From Ruminococcus sp. (GTDB taxonomy: Bacteria; Bacillota; Clostridia; Oscillospirales; Ruminococcaceae): a stretch of 64,000 nucleotides of DNA. Below are positions 32,200 through 40,485 of this stretch, piece after piece (position 1 is the first letter of the stretch; each line of letters begins with the position of its first letter). The translations under genes were made by a program, and so were the position numbers. The stretch lies in the NCBI GenBank assembly GCA_017484095.1, contig JAFUTU010000033.1:62001-126000 (forward strand). Direction: 5' to 3'. The notes under the pieces were generated by a model. It was not told the DNA's origin. It did no database searches and saw nothing but the letters and a program-made list of their open reading frames with translations.

Positions 32200-33884
32200 T
32201 CTCTGTTATATTTTCCGCCGTCTATAAGCTTTTTCTCATAATCATCATGCGGTACGGGTCTGCTGAAAAGGAAGCCTTGCGCAACATCGCAGTGGATATC
32301 ACTCAGGAAATCCGCCTGGAGCTTTGTTTCCACACCTTCTGCGACAGCGACGAGTTCCATATCCGACAGCATATTTACAATATTTTTCACAAACAAACAG
32401 TCGTCACTGCTGACATCATTTATACTTGATATGAATGATTTATCAAGCTTTATGACATCTACCGCCAGATTTTTAAGCAGCGTAAGTGAAGAGTACCCCG
32501 TTCCGAAGTCATCAATCGAAATGCTGATACCGTATTCATGCATTGCAGTAACAAACGCTGTCATCGCATTATAATCGACATAACCTGACATTTCAGTAAG
32601 CTCTATCTCCAGATACTTTGGATCGATACCGTATTTCTCAACCACCTCGATAACTTCCTTAGCAAGCTCATGGTTACGCATATGGTTCTTTGAGAAGTTC
32701 ACGGATACCCTTACAGGCTCAATGCCTCTTTCGCACCAATCCTTGATATCGCGGCACACTGTATCAAGCACATAAAAATCCAGCGCACAGACTGAGCCGT
32801 CTGACTCAAACAAAGGAATAAATGACATCGGCGGGATCAGCTGTCCGTCACGTACCCACCTAACAAGTGCCTCACTGCCGCAAATAACATCGGTATCGAG
32901 ACTGACTTTCGGCTGATAATAAACAACAAACTCTCTGTTTTTAAGCGCCTTTGGGAACATAAATGACAACTCTCTGTTTTTCATCGTTCTCTCGAGCATC
33001 GAGGGCTCGAACCAGACGTGATCCTGCATCATGATGTTCTTAGCGTAATTATAAGCAGTAGAGATATTATTCATTATCTCGTTCATTCCATCGTCAGAGC
33101 CGACATTATATAAGCCTACCCTGGCAGAAATGGTAAAAGACCTTATATGGTTTTCAATATTCTTTGTTATCTTGACATTTTTAATAAACTTTACAAAATC
33201 GTCAGCTTTATCTTTAAGTATCAATCCTGCGAAATTATCACCGCCAAGACGAGCAAACTTACCGTTCTTGCCGATATGCTCAGACACTATATTGACATAA
33301 TCTTTCAATATCTGATCGCCGTAGCTTTCACCGGCTTGCCTGTTAACATACTTAAAAGTCTTGATATTTAGATAAAACGCAGTATAGTTGTCAAGCAGGC
33401 CAAGCTTTTTGAGCATAACTCCGTGCTGGATAAACCCCTTAGTGTTGCTGACGCCTGTAAGCACATCCACAGATAACAGATGATTTATAACACTTACAGT
33501 ACGCGCCTTGCCAACTATGTTATAGCACATAAAGGTGAAAACCTCTATCACCTTTTTCTCTTCATCGTTCCAATGCTTATTCTTCTCGGGATATACAGTG
33601 ACCTCGCAATCACCGTTATCACCCATTTCCATGGAGAACATAAAAGGCTCATCCTCATATCCCATTACAGACTTGAAAAGCTCAGCCTCACGCTGGATAC
33701 CGATACTGTTGATCGGATTTGGCGCATTGATCTTCATATCCATCTTGCCGATGAAAAGGTCATCCTTAATGATAACAAAGTTAGTCCTTATCGCATTAAT
33801 AGCTTCATCTGCAGATTCAAAATTTTTGCGAACAGCTCTATAGAAACGCAGAAAATTTTCACTGATGAAAAAATTATCGTTCAT
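32196..33884 (-). CDS. GGDEF/EAL domain protein with degenerate GGDEF
   Basis: 562 residues, no transmembrane segment. After a 130-residue sensory-like N-terminus, a GGDEF domain (about 140-300) has GGDNF in place of GGDEF, so cyclase activity is doubtful. The EAL domain (about 320-560) keeps SEALVRW, NFSKN, ELTEM, DDFGTGYSSL, KLDKSFI and EGVE, so it is a likely active c-di-GMP phosphodiesterase. ATG at 33884 follows AGGTGTG; the longer frame has none. No motility genes are nearby. Confidence 0.85.
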   Translation of the reverse strand: MNDNFFISENFLRFYRAVRKNFESADEAINAIRTNFVIIKDDLFIGKMDMKINAPNPINSIGIQREAELFKSVMGYEDEPFMFSMEMGDNGDCEVTVYPEKNKHWNDEEKKVIEVFTFMCYNIVGKARTVSVINHLLSVDVLTGVSNTKGFIQHGVMLKKLGLLDNYTAFYLNIKTFKYVNRQAGESYGDQILKDYVNIVSEHIGKNGKFARLGGDNFAGLILKDKADDFVKFIKNVKITKNIENHIRSFTISARVGLYNVGSDDGMNEIMNNISTAYNYAKNIMMQDHVWFEPSMLERTMKNRELSFMFPKALKNREFVVYYQPKVSLDTDVICGSEALVRWVRDGQLIPPMSFIPLFESDGSVCALDFYVLDTVCRDIKDWCERGIEPVRVSVNFSKNHMRNHELAKEVIEVVEKYGIDPKYLEIELTEMSGYVDYNAMTAFVTAMHEYGISISIDDFGTGYSSLTLLKNLAVDVIKLDKSFISSINDVSSDDCLFVKNIVNMLSDMELVAVAEGVETKLQADFLSDIHCDVAQGFLFSRPVPHDDYEKKLIDGGKYNRE

Positions 33885-34009
33885 AATGACACACCTGCCC
33901 ACACTAATACAATACTTATAGTATAAATATAACACCATATAAGAAGATTGTCAATAAATGTGAGTGAAATTTTACAAATCTTCACTATTTATTTACAACT
34001 TTTTAGTTA

Positions 34010-34044
34010 AAATAAATAAATGCTCCGACGTTTCTATCGGAGCA
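34010..34044 (-). terminator. Terminator after the PPi-PFK gene
   Basis: Minus-strand 8-bp stem TGCTCCGA / TCGGAGCA followed by TTTATTTATTTT. Confidence 0.75.
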
Positions 34045-34050
34045 TCAAAA

Positions 34051-35250
34051 TCAAAGCTTATAATGAACAGGCATACCGTTTTTCATTGCGATATTTACCT
34101 CTCCCTGTATAAGAGGGAGAAAATACTTGACTGCATCGGGGCTTATATCGTTCTGTGCCGAATTTATCCACTTTGAAGGAAAAAACTTCTCTTTATTGGC
34201 AGTTAAATGAGCATCTACAGAAACTATATCTATAACATAAGGAACGTGGCTGATCCTTCTGAATGACATCATCTTTCCGCTTTCGCCTGAAAGCGCAGCC
34301 TTTACTCCTGCTGCGCCTATCTCAACAGCCTCGTCAATGTCAGTTTTTGAGCAGATGTGTGACGAACAGCGCTGCATAACATTGAGTTCTATTGACCTTA
34401 CCTTACAGCCAATGCTTTCCTTAATGATCTGCTCAAGTGTTTTTCCGATGCCGGATAGATACTCGTGACCAAAATTATCTATCACCCTTGGCTTATCCAT
34501 ATCTCTTTTCAGCCTTACGCCCTCGGATACTGCAATTACAAGAGCTTTATGCTTAGCCATCATATCACGAACATCTTCGAGAAATTTTTCTTCGGTAAAC
34601 GGGCTTTCAGGCAGATATATAAGATGAGGAGCTATCTCATCATTAGCTCTTAAAACACAGGTCGATGCTGTCAGCCAGCCTGCGTGTCTGCCCATGATCT
34701 CAATTATTGTAACTGATTCTATAGAATATACCGAGCTGTCTCTGATTATTTCCTGCACTGTTGCTGCAACATATTTAGCAGCAGACCCAAAGCCCGGAGT
34801 ATGATCCGTCTCAGGCAGGTCGTTATCGATAGTCTTAGGGATACCTATTACCTTAATGTCAGAACCTATATCGGTAAGATAATCGGACAGCTTTGCTACA
34901 GTATCCATAGAATCGTTGCCGCCTATGTAGAAAAAAGCTCCTATCCTATGCTTTGTGAGGCATGCATTTATTTTTTCATAAACTGACTTATCCTCATCAA
35001 TATCGGGCAGCTTATATCTGCATGAGCCCAGGACTGTAGAAGGCGTCTGCCTTAAAAGCTCCATATCTTCATTAGATTTTATTATCTGGCGCAGATTGAT
35101 GAGATTATCGTTTATTATGCCCTCAATTCCATTTATAGAGCCGAATACCGCATCTATCTCAGGGGTCTTGATCGCTTCACCGAACACACCTACAAGCGAC
35201 GCGTTTATGGCACAGGTCGGACCTCCCGACTGAGCAACAGCTATATTCAT
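34051..35250 (-). CDS. pfp: Pyrophosphate-type 6-phosphofructokinase
   Basis: 399 residues of the PFK family. Two specificity positions favour PPi over ATP: Asp113 in GGNDS (Gly in ATP enzymes) and Lys139 in PKTIDND (Gly in ATP enzymes). Active-site motifs IMGRHAGW and SEGV are also present. PPi-PFK works reversibly in glycolysis and is common in anaerobes. The 5' region carries a long hairpin (35292-35338). ATG follows GAGGTAGAGA. Confidence 0.88.
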   Translation of the reverse strand: MNIAVAQSGGPTCAINASLVGVFGEAIKTPEIDAVFGSINGIEGIINDNLINLRQIIKSNEDMELLRQTPSTVLGSCRYKLPDIDEDKSVYEKINACLTKHRIGAFFYIGGNDSMDTVAKLSDYLTDIGSDIKVIGIPKTIDNDLPETDHTPGFGSAAKYVAATVQEIIRDSSVYSIESVTIIEIMGRHAGWLTASTCVLRANDEIAPHLIYLPESPFTEEKFLEDVRDMMAKHKALVIAVSEGVRLKRDMDKPRVIDNFGHEYLSGIGKTLEQIIKESIGCKVRSIELNVMQRCSSHICSKTDIDEAVEIGAAGVKAALSGESGKMMSFRRISHVPYVIDIVSVDAHLTANKEKFFPSKWINSAQNDISPDAVKYFLPLIQGEVNIAMKNGMPVHYKL

Positions 35251-35291
35251 ATTCTCTACCTCATTTCATAATATTTGCATAACCCAAGTTT

Positions 35292-35338
35292 TTCTGCGTA
35301 TAGTCGCAGTGTTATGCTTTGATCGCCCATACGCAGAA
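35292..35338 (-). promoter_or_regulatory. Structured 5' leader of the PPi-PFK gene (gap 35251-35656)
   Basis: A perfect 10-bp stem TTCTGCGTAT / ATACGCAGAA encloses a 27-base loop, 42 bases before the start codon. I do not recognise it as a known riboswitch class. The remainder of this 406-bp divergent gap is AT-rich and holds the SH3 gene promoter. Confidence 0.45.
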
Positions 35339-35573
35339 TGTATCCCCAATCGACACATATCTGTCAGGGCTTTAAAATATAATAAAGTATAAATTAAGAT
35401 ATATTATAACATATAATATTACTGATTAAAAGTGTTTTTTATAAATTTGTATATTTTTATAAACATATGCCAAAATAAAAACATATTAAACTCACTTCGT
35501 TAGAAATGATAAACAAAAAACGCAGACGTATCATATAAAACCAAAAACTGATAAAATCGTAACCAAATTTTAA

Positions 35574-35602
35574 TTGACTTATCTGTCGGGATTTAGTATA
35601 AT
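35574..35602 (+). promoter_or_regulatory. Promoter of SH3 protein gene
   Basis: TTGACT (35574-35579), 17 bases, TATAAT (35597-35602). Confidence 0.75.
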
Positions 35603-35656
35603 AAAAAAGTAAAAATACATAATATGTCGATAATGATTGAAAGGAAGTAACATAAA

Positions 35657-36109
35657 ATGGGTTCCATATCGCCTACTGTAAAGGGCATAATCGCTATTAT
35701 GCTTACGCTTCTTGTAGTAATAATCGTAATTATGGTCTTTGTAAAAAGCTTATTTATAAATGATGATACCAAACCGAAAAAGACAGGTACCATAACTTCT
35801 ACCGAGTATATACCGACTCAGACTACAACTACAACTACTCAGGAAGAGACAAAAAAGAAGAAAACCACCGTTGAAGAAGAGGACGAGGATCCTTACAGTT
35901 CAGACGGCGAGGCTATCGGAGATATAACCTGCACTGGCGCTGTATATCTGCATCCGGAGCCGAGCTCCAAGTCAGAAAACTTAGCTACTATCCCGTCAGG
36001 AGCTGTCTGCAAGTTCTACCGAGAGGAGAACGGCTGGTACTATGTTGATTATAACGGTCGGAAGGGCTATGCATGGAAGGATTTCTTCTCTGCCCCGCCA
36101 ACAGCCTGA
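35657..36109 (+). CDS. Membrane-anchored SH3b-domain protein
   Basis: 150 residues: a short cytoplasmic start, a transmembrane helix (about 9-32), a Thr-rich linker (TTTTTT) with acidic patch, and a bacterial SH3 domain from about 85 to 146 (GAVYLHPEPSSKSENLATIPSGAV, then WYYVDYNGRKGYAWKDF). SH3b domains bind peptidoglycan or peptides outside the cell. A sister protein with the same layout is encoded at 36891. GAAAGGAAG precedes ATG. Confidence 0.78.
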   Translation: MGSISPTVKGIIAIMLTLLVVIIVIMVFVKSLFINDDTKPKKTGTITSTEYIPTQTTTTTTQEETKKKKTTVEEEDEDPYSSDGEAIGDITCTGAVYLHPEPSSKSENLATIPSGAVCKFYREENGWYYVDYNGRKGYAWKDFFSAPPTA

Positions 36110-36116
36110 TAAAAAC

Positions 36117-36157
36117 GAGCGCAGTGCTTATGTACTGCGCTCTTAGTTTTTCATTAT
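36117..36157. terminator. Bidirectional terminator
   Basis: Perfect 9-bp stem GAGCGCAGT / ACTGCGCTC followed by TTAGTTTTT on the plus strand; it overlaps the end of the next minus-strand gene. Confidence 0.75.
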
Positions 36158-36838
36158 TTGCTTTATGCGCTTGTAATCAGGGCAATATTTTCCGACAAGC
36201 GACCAGAATTCAGCGCTGTGGTTCATATGAACCAAGTGGCAGAGCTCATGCAGGCAAACATATCTGATACAGCTTCTGTCAAACACTATAACTTTTGAAT
36301 TAATTGATATATGCTTATTTGAAATGCATCTGCCCCAGCTTGCCGACATTTGCTTTACAGTCACCTTTTCAGGCATCAAGCCAGTAATTTCTATCATTTC
36401 TTTCATACAGGCAGATATCTCGCTGTATGCAAGCTCTGAAATAAACTTATCAGTCAGTGATCTGACCTGCTGCTCGGTGCTGAATTTTGAAATAGGTATC
36501 AAGAGTTCATTATCTGTCAGTTTTGGTTCAAAGAAATCATTTACATCTTTGTGACAGATAGCAACCTCTTTACCAAGAAGCCTTATGAGCTCACCGTTCT
36601 GATAAGTTTTAGGCAAGCCGATCCTTCTGTTAAGCGATGCCTCCGCTTTTCTTATCCAGTTAATGTTTTTATTCACAATATCGGATATCTTGTCCATACT
36701 GCAGCCGTAAGGGACACGTATCTCAGGCGTACCTTCTTCGCTTATACGCAAAGATATGTTTTTTCTTTTTCCGATATCTATTATCATTCTTAGCTCGCCG
36801 CCGTCGGCTAGCTTAATATCAGCATATCCTTTGGGCAT
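36143..36838 (-). CDS. YgjP-like (WLM/M48-type) zinc metallopeptidase
   Basis: 231 residues. The C-terminus has HELCHLVHMNHSAEFW: HExxH gives two zinc ligands and the next His supplies the third, as in the YgjP/DUF45 family; a preceding SWGRC motif is also typical. No signal peptide. Function in bacteria is unclear. ATG at 36838 has GGAGAG six bases upstream; the frame extends further but would overlap the neighbour and its terminator. Confidence 0.82.
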   Translation of the reverse strand: MPKGYADIKLADGGELRMIIDIGKRKNISLRISEEGTPEIRVPYGCSMDKISDIVNKNINWIRKAEASLNRRIGLPKTYQNGELIRLLGKEVAICHKDVNDFFEPKLTDNELLIPISKFSTEQQVRSLTDKFISELAYSEISACMKEMIEITGLMPEKVTVKQMSASWGRCISNKHISINSKVIVFDRSCIRYVCLHELCHLVHMNHSAEFWSLVGKYCPDYKRIKQIMKN

Positions 36839-36857
36839 CGCAACTCTCCGTTCATAT

Positions 36858-36885
36858 ACAAAAATGAGGGCGGTTAAGCCCTCAT
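36858..36885 (-). terminator. Terminator after second SH3 protein gene
   Basis: Minus-strand stem ATGAGGGC / GCCCTCAT followed by TTTTTG, six bases past the stop. Confidence 0.8.
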
Positions 36886-36890
36886 TCATA

Positions 36891-37400
36891 TCAGTTTTGC
36901 CAAGCAGGCTGTACATATTCGGTCGTAAGATAATCCTTGTAAACATATCCTGTAAGGGGGCCGTCAACATTCTGGAAAGTTATCTTCACATAACCGTTTG
37001 ACTCTTCACCGAGCAGAGTAACCTGAACACCCGGCGACATACATATAATGTTCTCCGAATCATTATCGGGCGATACGTGCAGGTAAGCATAATCAAGCAC
37101 GTACATCTGCTCACCCTGCGGCTCGTCAGCTCCATTTGAATCCACAGTATCAGCCTGCGACTGATCTTGCGGCTGCTGCGCTGTCGCCTCAGTTACAGGC
37201 TCAGCACTCTGAGCAGTTACACTGACATCAGTGTTGATAGTGCCTGTATTAACACCTTTCGGAACTTCCTTGCTGTTGCTGGAAAATAATCCCTTAGCTA
37301 TTAAAAAAATAGTACACAGCATAAAGATGCCAACAACAACTATCGCAATTACGCCCGCAGTTCCGCTAGTAGCAGCAGGCTTTCTGTTTTTCTCACTCAT
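36891..37400 (-). CDS. Membrane-anchored SH3b-domain protein, second copy
   Basis: 169 residues with the same plan as the protein at 35657: a transmembrane helix (about 16-38), a Gln/Thr-rich linker, then an SH3b-like domain (YAYLHVSPDNDSENIICMSPGV, then YVKITFQNVDGPLTGYVYKDYL). Probably a cell-wall-facing protein. The leader GGGGAGGCG-TTTT-CGCCT can fold over its own ribosome binding site, 13 bases before ATG. Confidence 0.75.
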   Translation of the reverse strand: MSEKNRKPAATSGTAGVIAIVVVGIFMLCTIFLIAKGLFSSNSKEVPKGVNTGTINTDVSVTAQSAEPVTEATAQQPQDQSQADTVDSNGADEPQGEQMYVLDYAYLHVSPDNDSENIICMSPGVQVTLLGEESNGYVKITFQNVDGPLTGYVYKDYLTTEYVQPAWQN

Positions 37401-37518
37401 AAAGGCGAAAACGCCTCCCCTATCCTAAAATACATACATATATATTATATACACTTTACTCTCCTATGTCAATGACAGTTTAATTACAAATTATATCATT
37501 TTATCAAAAGACAAAATC

Positions 37519-37547
37519 TTGACAAATATTGAAAAGTGCGTTATAAT
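37519..37547 (+). promoter_or_regulatory. tRNA-Leu promoter
   Basis: TTGACA (37519-37524), 17 bases, TATAAT (37542-37547): consensus on both sides. Confidence 0.85.
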
Positions 37548-37561
37548 GTTATTGTGATTTT

Positions 37562-37646
37562 GCCGCTGTGGTGAAATCGGCAGACACAGAGGACTTAAAA
37601 TCCTCCGATCATTGCGATCGTACCGGTTCAAGTCCGGTCAGCGGCA
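37562..37646 (+). tRNA. tRNA-Leu (anticodon TAA)
   Basis: Acceptor GCCGCTG pairs with CAGCGGC, discriminator A. Anticodon arm GAGGA-CTTAAAA-TCCTC gives anticodon TAA (reads UUA). The long variable arm (CGATC / GATCG) is the class II mark of tRNA-Leu; T arm is ACCGG-TTCAAGT-CCGGT. CCA is not encoded. Confidence 0.95.
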
Positions 37647-37649
37647 CTG

Positions 37650-37685
37650 AGCTCTCCTGCTATTATATGCTGGAGAGCTTTTGTT
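37650..37685 (+). terminator. Terminator after tRNA-Leu
   Basis: Stem AGCTCTCC / GGAGAGCT followed by TTTGTT. Confidence 0.8.
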
Positions 37686-37700
37686 ATATTCGGACAAAAT

Positions 37701-37726
37701 AAAAAGCCCCGAAATCGGAGCTTTTT
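37701..37726. terminator. Bidirectional terminator after rubredoxin gene
   Basis: AAAAAGCCCCGA / TCGGAGCTTTTT stem with a two-base core loop, six bases beyond the rubredoxin stop. Confidence 0.8.
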
Positions 37727-37731
37727 ATGTA

Positions 37732-37890
37732 TCAGCTCTCAGGAGAGAACTGATCTTTACCAGCGCCGCATAAAGGACATGCAAAATCCTCTGGAACATC
37801 CTCCCAGGCAGTACCTGCAGCAACACCTGCATCAGGCGCACCCTCTTCGGGATCATAAATATATCCGCAGAGCTCGCATACATACTTCAT
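37732..37890 (-). CDS. Rubredoxin
   Basis: 52 residues, the usual size. The Fe(SCys)4 site is clear: C5-x2-C8 (VCELCGY) and CPLCG near the C-terminus, with [25 protein letters not shown] between. It is a one-electron carrier, in anaerobes often serving peroxide or superoxide reduction; no partner gene adjoins it. AAGGAGG precedes ATG. Confidence 0.95.
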   Translation of the reverse strand: MKYVCELCGYIYDPEEGAPDAGVAAGTAWEDVPEDFACPLCGAGKDQFSPES

Positions 37891-37993
37891 AGGTCAGAAC
37901 CTCCTTTCAATTAATGTGCTTTAATCAGTATAGCATATGTTGTCTCCAAAGTAAAGAGCTGTTTTCTTTTTTTAAGTAAAATCGATAAATAAA

Positions 37994-38022
37994 TTGACTT
38001 ATTGAAAAATATGTGCTATACT
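37994..38022 (+). promoter_or_regulatory. Promoter of HAD-walJ-rlmH operon
   Basis: TTGACT (37994-37999), 17 bases, TATACT (38017-38022). Confidence 0.75.
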
Positions 38023-38054
38023 GATACTGATTAGTGTGAGGAGGTGTTTTCTCA

Positions 38055-38909
38055 GTGGCTGACAATAAAAGCGATAATATTCTCATCGTTTCCGATCTTG
38101 ACGGAACCTTGCTCAATGACAGTGCAGAAATATCATGGGTGACCTCTTTCAAGCTCAACAGCCTGATAGAGGACAGCGGTATGTTCTTTTCTGTTGCTAC
38201 TGCGAGAACATGGGCTTCATGCAGGAGGATACTTTCTCCGATAAGGCTTAGGCTGCCGATAATCCTGATGAACGGCGTGCTGATATTTGATCCGAAGCTC
38301 AAAAAGTACGATGTAGTAAACAGACTTGACGGCGGAATGAAGTATCGTATTGACAGGCTCTGCACAAAGCTCGGCATAGAATGCTTTATGTACACGCTCT
38401 TCAAAGGAGAGATGAACACATATTACAGAAAACTTTCTTCTCCTGCTATGAAGGACTTTTACGAAGAGCGAAAGAACAAGTATTATAAATCGTTTACACA
38501 GATAGATCATTTCGAGCGCATAAACTCTGATGTTATTTATTTTACTTTCATTGATACAAAAGACAAATTACAAGCAGTTTTTGATGAATTCAATGGCCAT
38601 CCTGAGATAAATATGACTTTTTACAAAGATATCTACACACATGATCTTTGGTATCTTGAAATATTTTCATCTTCTGCTTCAAAAAAGAACGGTGTTCTGC
38701 ACCTGAAGGAATACTGTGGTTTTGACAAAGTCATTGGTATCGGTGATAATTTAAACGATATGTCTATGCTTGAAGTATGTGATGAAACGGTCTGTGTTGC
38801 AAATGCTTGTGATGAGCTGAAAGAATACTGTCAGCTGACTATCGGAAAGAATACTGATGATGCTGTAGCAAACTACCTTTATGACAGATTTGGAAAGGAA
38901 AGCGACTGA
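38055..38909 (+). CDS. Cof-type HAD-superfamily phosphatase
   Basis: 284 residues. Motif I is SDLDGTLL (nucleophile Asp near 14), motif II TART, motif IV GIGDNLNDMSML with a C2B cap, the Cof/sugar-phosphate phosphatase arrangement. Substrate not predictable. Start is GTG at 38055, ten bases after GAGGAGG. The stop overlaps the ATG of walJ by one base. Confidence 0.86.
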   Translation: MADNKSDNILIVSDLDGTLLNDSAEISWVTSFKLNSLIEDSGMFFSVATARTWASCRRILSPIRLRLPIILMNGVLIFDPKLKKYDVVNRLDGGMKYRIDRLCTKLGIECFMYTLFKGEMNTYYRKLSSPAMKDFYEERKNKYYKSFTQIDHFERINSDVIYFTFIDTKDKLQAVFDEFNGHPEINMTFYKDIYTHDLWYLEIFSSSASKKNGVLHLKEYCGFDKVIGIGDNLNDMSMLEVCDETVCVANACDELKEYCQLTIGKNTDDAVANYLYDRFGKESD

Positions 38910-39694
38910 TGGCGAGGATATATCCTTTGTTTTCTTCAAGCAAGGGCAACTCAACTTACATAGGAAATGAAAAAAGCGGCATACTTATCGACGCAGGTGT
39001 CAGCTGCAAGCGCATCTGTGAGGCTTTGAACGGTAACAGTGTGCCGCTTGAAGCTGTAAAAGCTATTTTTATAACCCATATACATTCCGATCATATCGGG
39101 GGACTAAGAGTGCTTTCCAAGAAGCTGAAAGTGCCTGTATATGCACAAAGCATAAATCTAGATATTATGATAAACAGAGGTTTTGTTGACAGTTCATGTG
39201 AACTGATAGCTATCGAGAATAACGAATGTATAGCTGCCGACCACAGGGTCAGTTTTTTTGAGACCTCTCACGATGTTCCTGCCAGCTGCGGCTACAAAAT
39301 AGAGTTCAGTGATGGTAAGACCGCTGCAGTCTGCACAGATCTCGGATATGTATCAGATATAGTCAGCAGTGCTATCAGGGGCTGTGATGCAGTTTTGCTC
39401 GAATCTAATTATGACAGAGATATGCTTGAATACGGCCCTTATCCAAGAGAGCTCAAAAACAGGATATTTTCTAAACTCGGGCATTTATCGAATGATGACT
39501 GCTCTGCTGAGCTGATCGAGCTGATGAACAGCGGTACATGTAGGTTCATACTGGGGCATCTGAGTCAAGAGAATAACACGCCCGAGAAAGCCGAAGCTGC
39601 TGCCTTGCGCGCACTGAGCAGCTATAAGAGGAACAGAGATTATACGCTGACTATTGCCAAGCCCGGCGACAATGAGGGAGCTGTCATATTTTGA
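38909..39694 (+). CDS. walJ: MBL-fold hydrolase WalJ/YycJ
   Basis: 261 residues. The metallo-beta-lactamase signature THIHSDHIGG supplies the zinc ligands; SSSKGNSTYI at the start and the ILGHLSQENNTPE ending are typical of YycJ/WalJ. Its gene usually lies just before rlmH, as here. Thought to be a 5' exonuclease in DNA repair. Overlaps both neighbours slightly. Confidence 0.88.
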   Translation: MARIYPLFSSSKGNSTYIGNEKSGILIDAGVSCKRICEALNGNSVPLEAVKAIFITHIHSDHIGGLRVLSKKLKVPVYAQSINLDIMINRGFVDSSCELIAIENNECIAADHRVSFFETSHDVPASCGYKIEFSDGKTAAVCTDLGYVSDIVSSAIRGCDAVLLESNYDRDMLEYGPYPRELKNRIFSKLGHLSNDDCSAELIELMNSGTCRFILGHLSQENNTPEKAEAAALRALSSYKRNRDYTLTIAKPGDNEGAVIF

Positions 39695-40176
39695 TAAGAA
39701 TAAACATTATCTGTGTGGGCAAACTAAAAGAAAAATATCTGCGCGACGCATCAGCCGAATATGAAAAAAGGCTCTCAGGCTTTTGCAAGCTGAATATAAT
39801 CGAACTCAGTGAAGCAAAGCTGCCTTCAGAACCGAATGACAGTGAAATCAGTAAAGCTCTTACGGCAGAGGGCGAAGCAATGGAACAGTATTTAGATGCA
39901 GGCAGCTGTTATAATATCGCTATGTGTATCGAAGGCAAGCAGATGACAAGCGAAAAGCTTTCCAAAGAGATAGAAAAATGCGGTATCAGCGGTTCAAGCA
40001 CAATTAATTTTATTATTGGTTCATCTTTTGGGATAGACGAAAAAACAAAGAAAAAAGTCGATCTCAAACTTTCAATGTCGGAAATGACATTTCCGCACCA
40101 GCTAGCAAGGATAATGCTGCTGGAGCAGATATACAGGGCGTTTCAAATATCTGTAGGGTCGAGATATCATAAATAA
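39691..40176 (+). CDS. rlmH: 23S rRNA (pseudouridine1915-N3)-methyltransferase RlmH
   Basis: 161 residues, the full SPOUT methyltransferase: IICVGKLKEKYLRDASAEYEKRL at the start, FIIGSSFGI with the SAM knot, and MTFPHQLARIMLLEQIYRAFQI at the end. It modifies helix 69 of 23S rRNA. Start is TTG at 39691, overlapping the walJ stop, with GAGGGAG upstream. Confidence 0.93.
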   Translation: MIRINIICVGKLKEKYLRDASAEYEKRLSGFCKLNIIELSEAKLPSEPNDSEISKALTAEGEAMEQYLDAGSCYNIAMCIEGKQMTSEKLSKEIEKCGISGSSTINFIIGSSFGIDEKTKKKVDLKLSMSEMTFPHQLARIMLLEQIYRAFQISVGSRYHK

Positions 40177-40191
40177 ATTCTTGCATATGTC

Positions 40192-40220
40192 TTGACAATC
40201 AAGAACTACGGTGTTATAAT
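40192..40220 (+). promoter_or_regulatory. T-box/ilvA promoter
   Basis: Consensus TTGACA (40192-40197), 17 bases, TATAAT (40215-40220). Confidence 0.88.
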
Positions 40221-40235
40221 AATTGTATATTTTAA

Positions 40236-40468
40236 ATGCTTTGACGGGAAAGGTGACTTCAAACAGACCTTTCAGAGAGCAGGCGGCTGCTGAAAAGCCT
40301 GCAGGTCATGCGATGTCAGGATCATCCCAGAGCTTAGCTGCCGAACTTAGTAAGCAGCTGCGTTCCCCGCGTTAAGGGCTAGAGCGGCAGGGTTTTCCTG
40401 CAATTAGAGTGGTACCACGGAGATCATGTCTTCGCCTCTGTTTCGGGGCGGAGATTTTATTTTTTATT
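40236..40468 (+). ncRNA. T-box leader RNA upstream of ilvA
   Basis: Has the conserved AGAGTGGTACCACGG (40406-40420), which is the T-box antiterminator sequence, and a terminator at 40429-40454 (10-bp stem with two G-U pairs) followed by TTTTATTTTTT. AGAGAG in stem I is at 40274. The presumed specifier region, GGATCATCCC at about 40319-40328, contains ATC, an isoleucine codon, as expected for threonine ammonia-lyase. Uncharged tRNA-Ile would allow readthrough. Confidence 0.88.
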
Positions 40469-40485
40469 TGAAAAGAGGTAATTTA

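Noticed and set aside
36839-36970. N-terminal extension of the YgjP-like peptidase
   Set aside because: The extension overlaps the upstream SH3 gene and its terminator; GGAGAG before ATG 36838 is convincing.
40426-40485. Longer ilvA reading frame
   Set aside because: It would begin inside the T-box terminator; AGAGG before ATG 40486 marks the real start.
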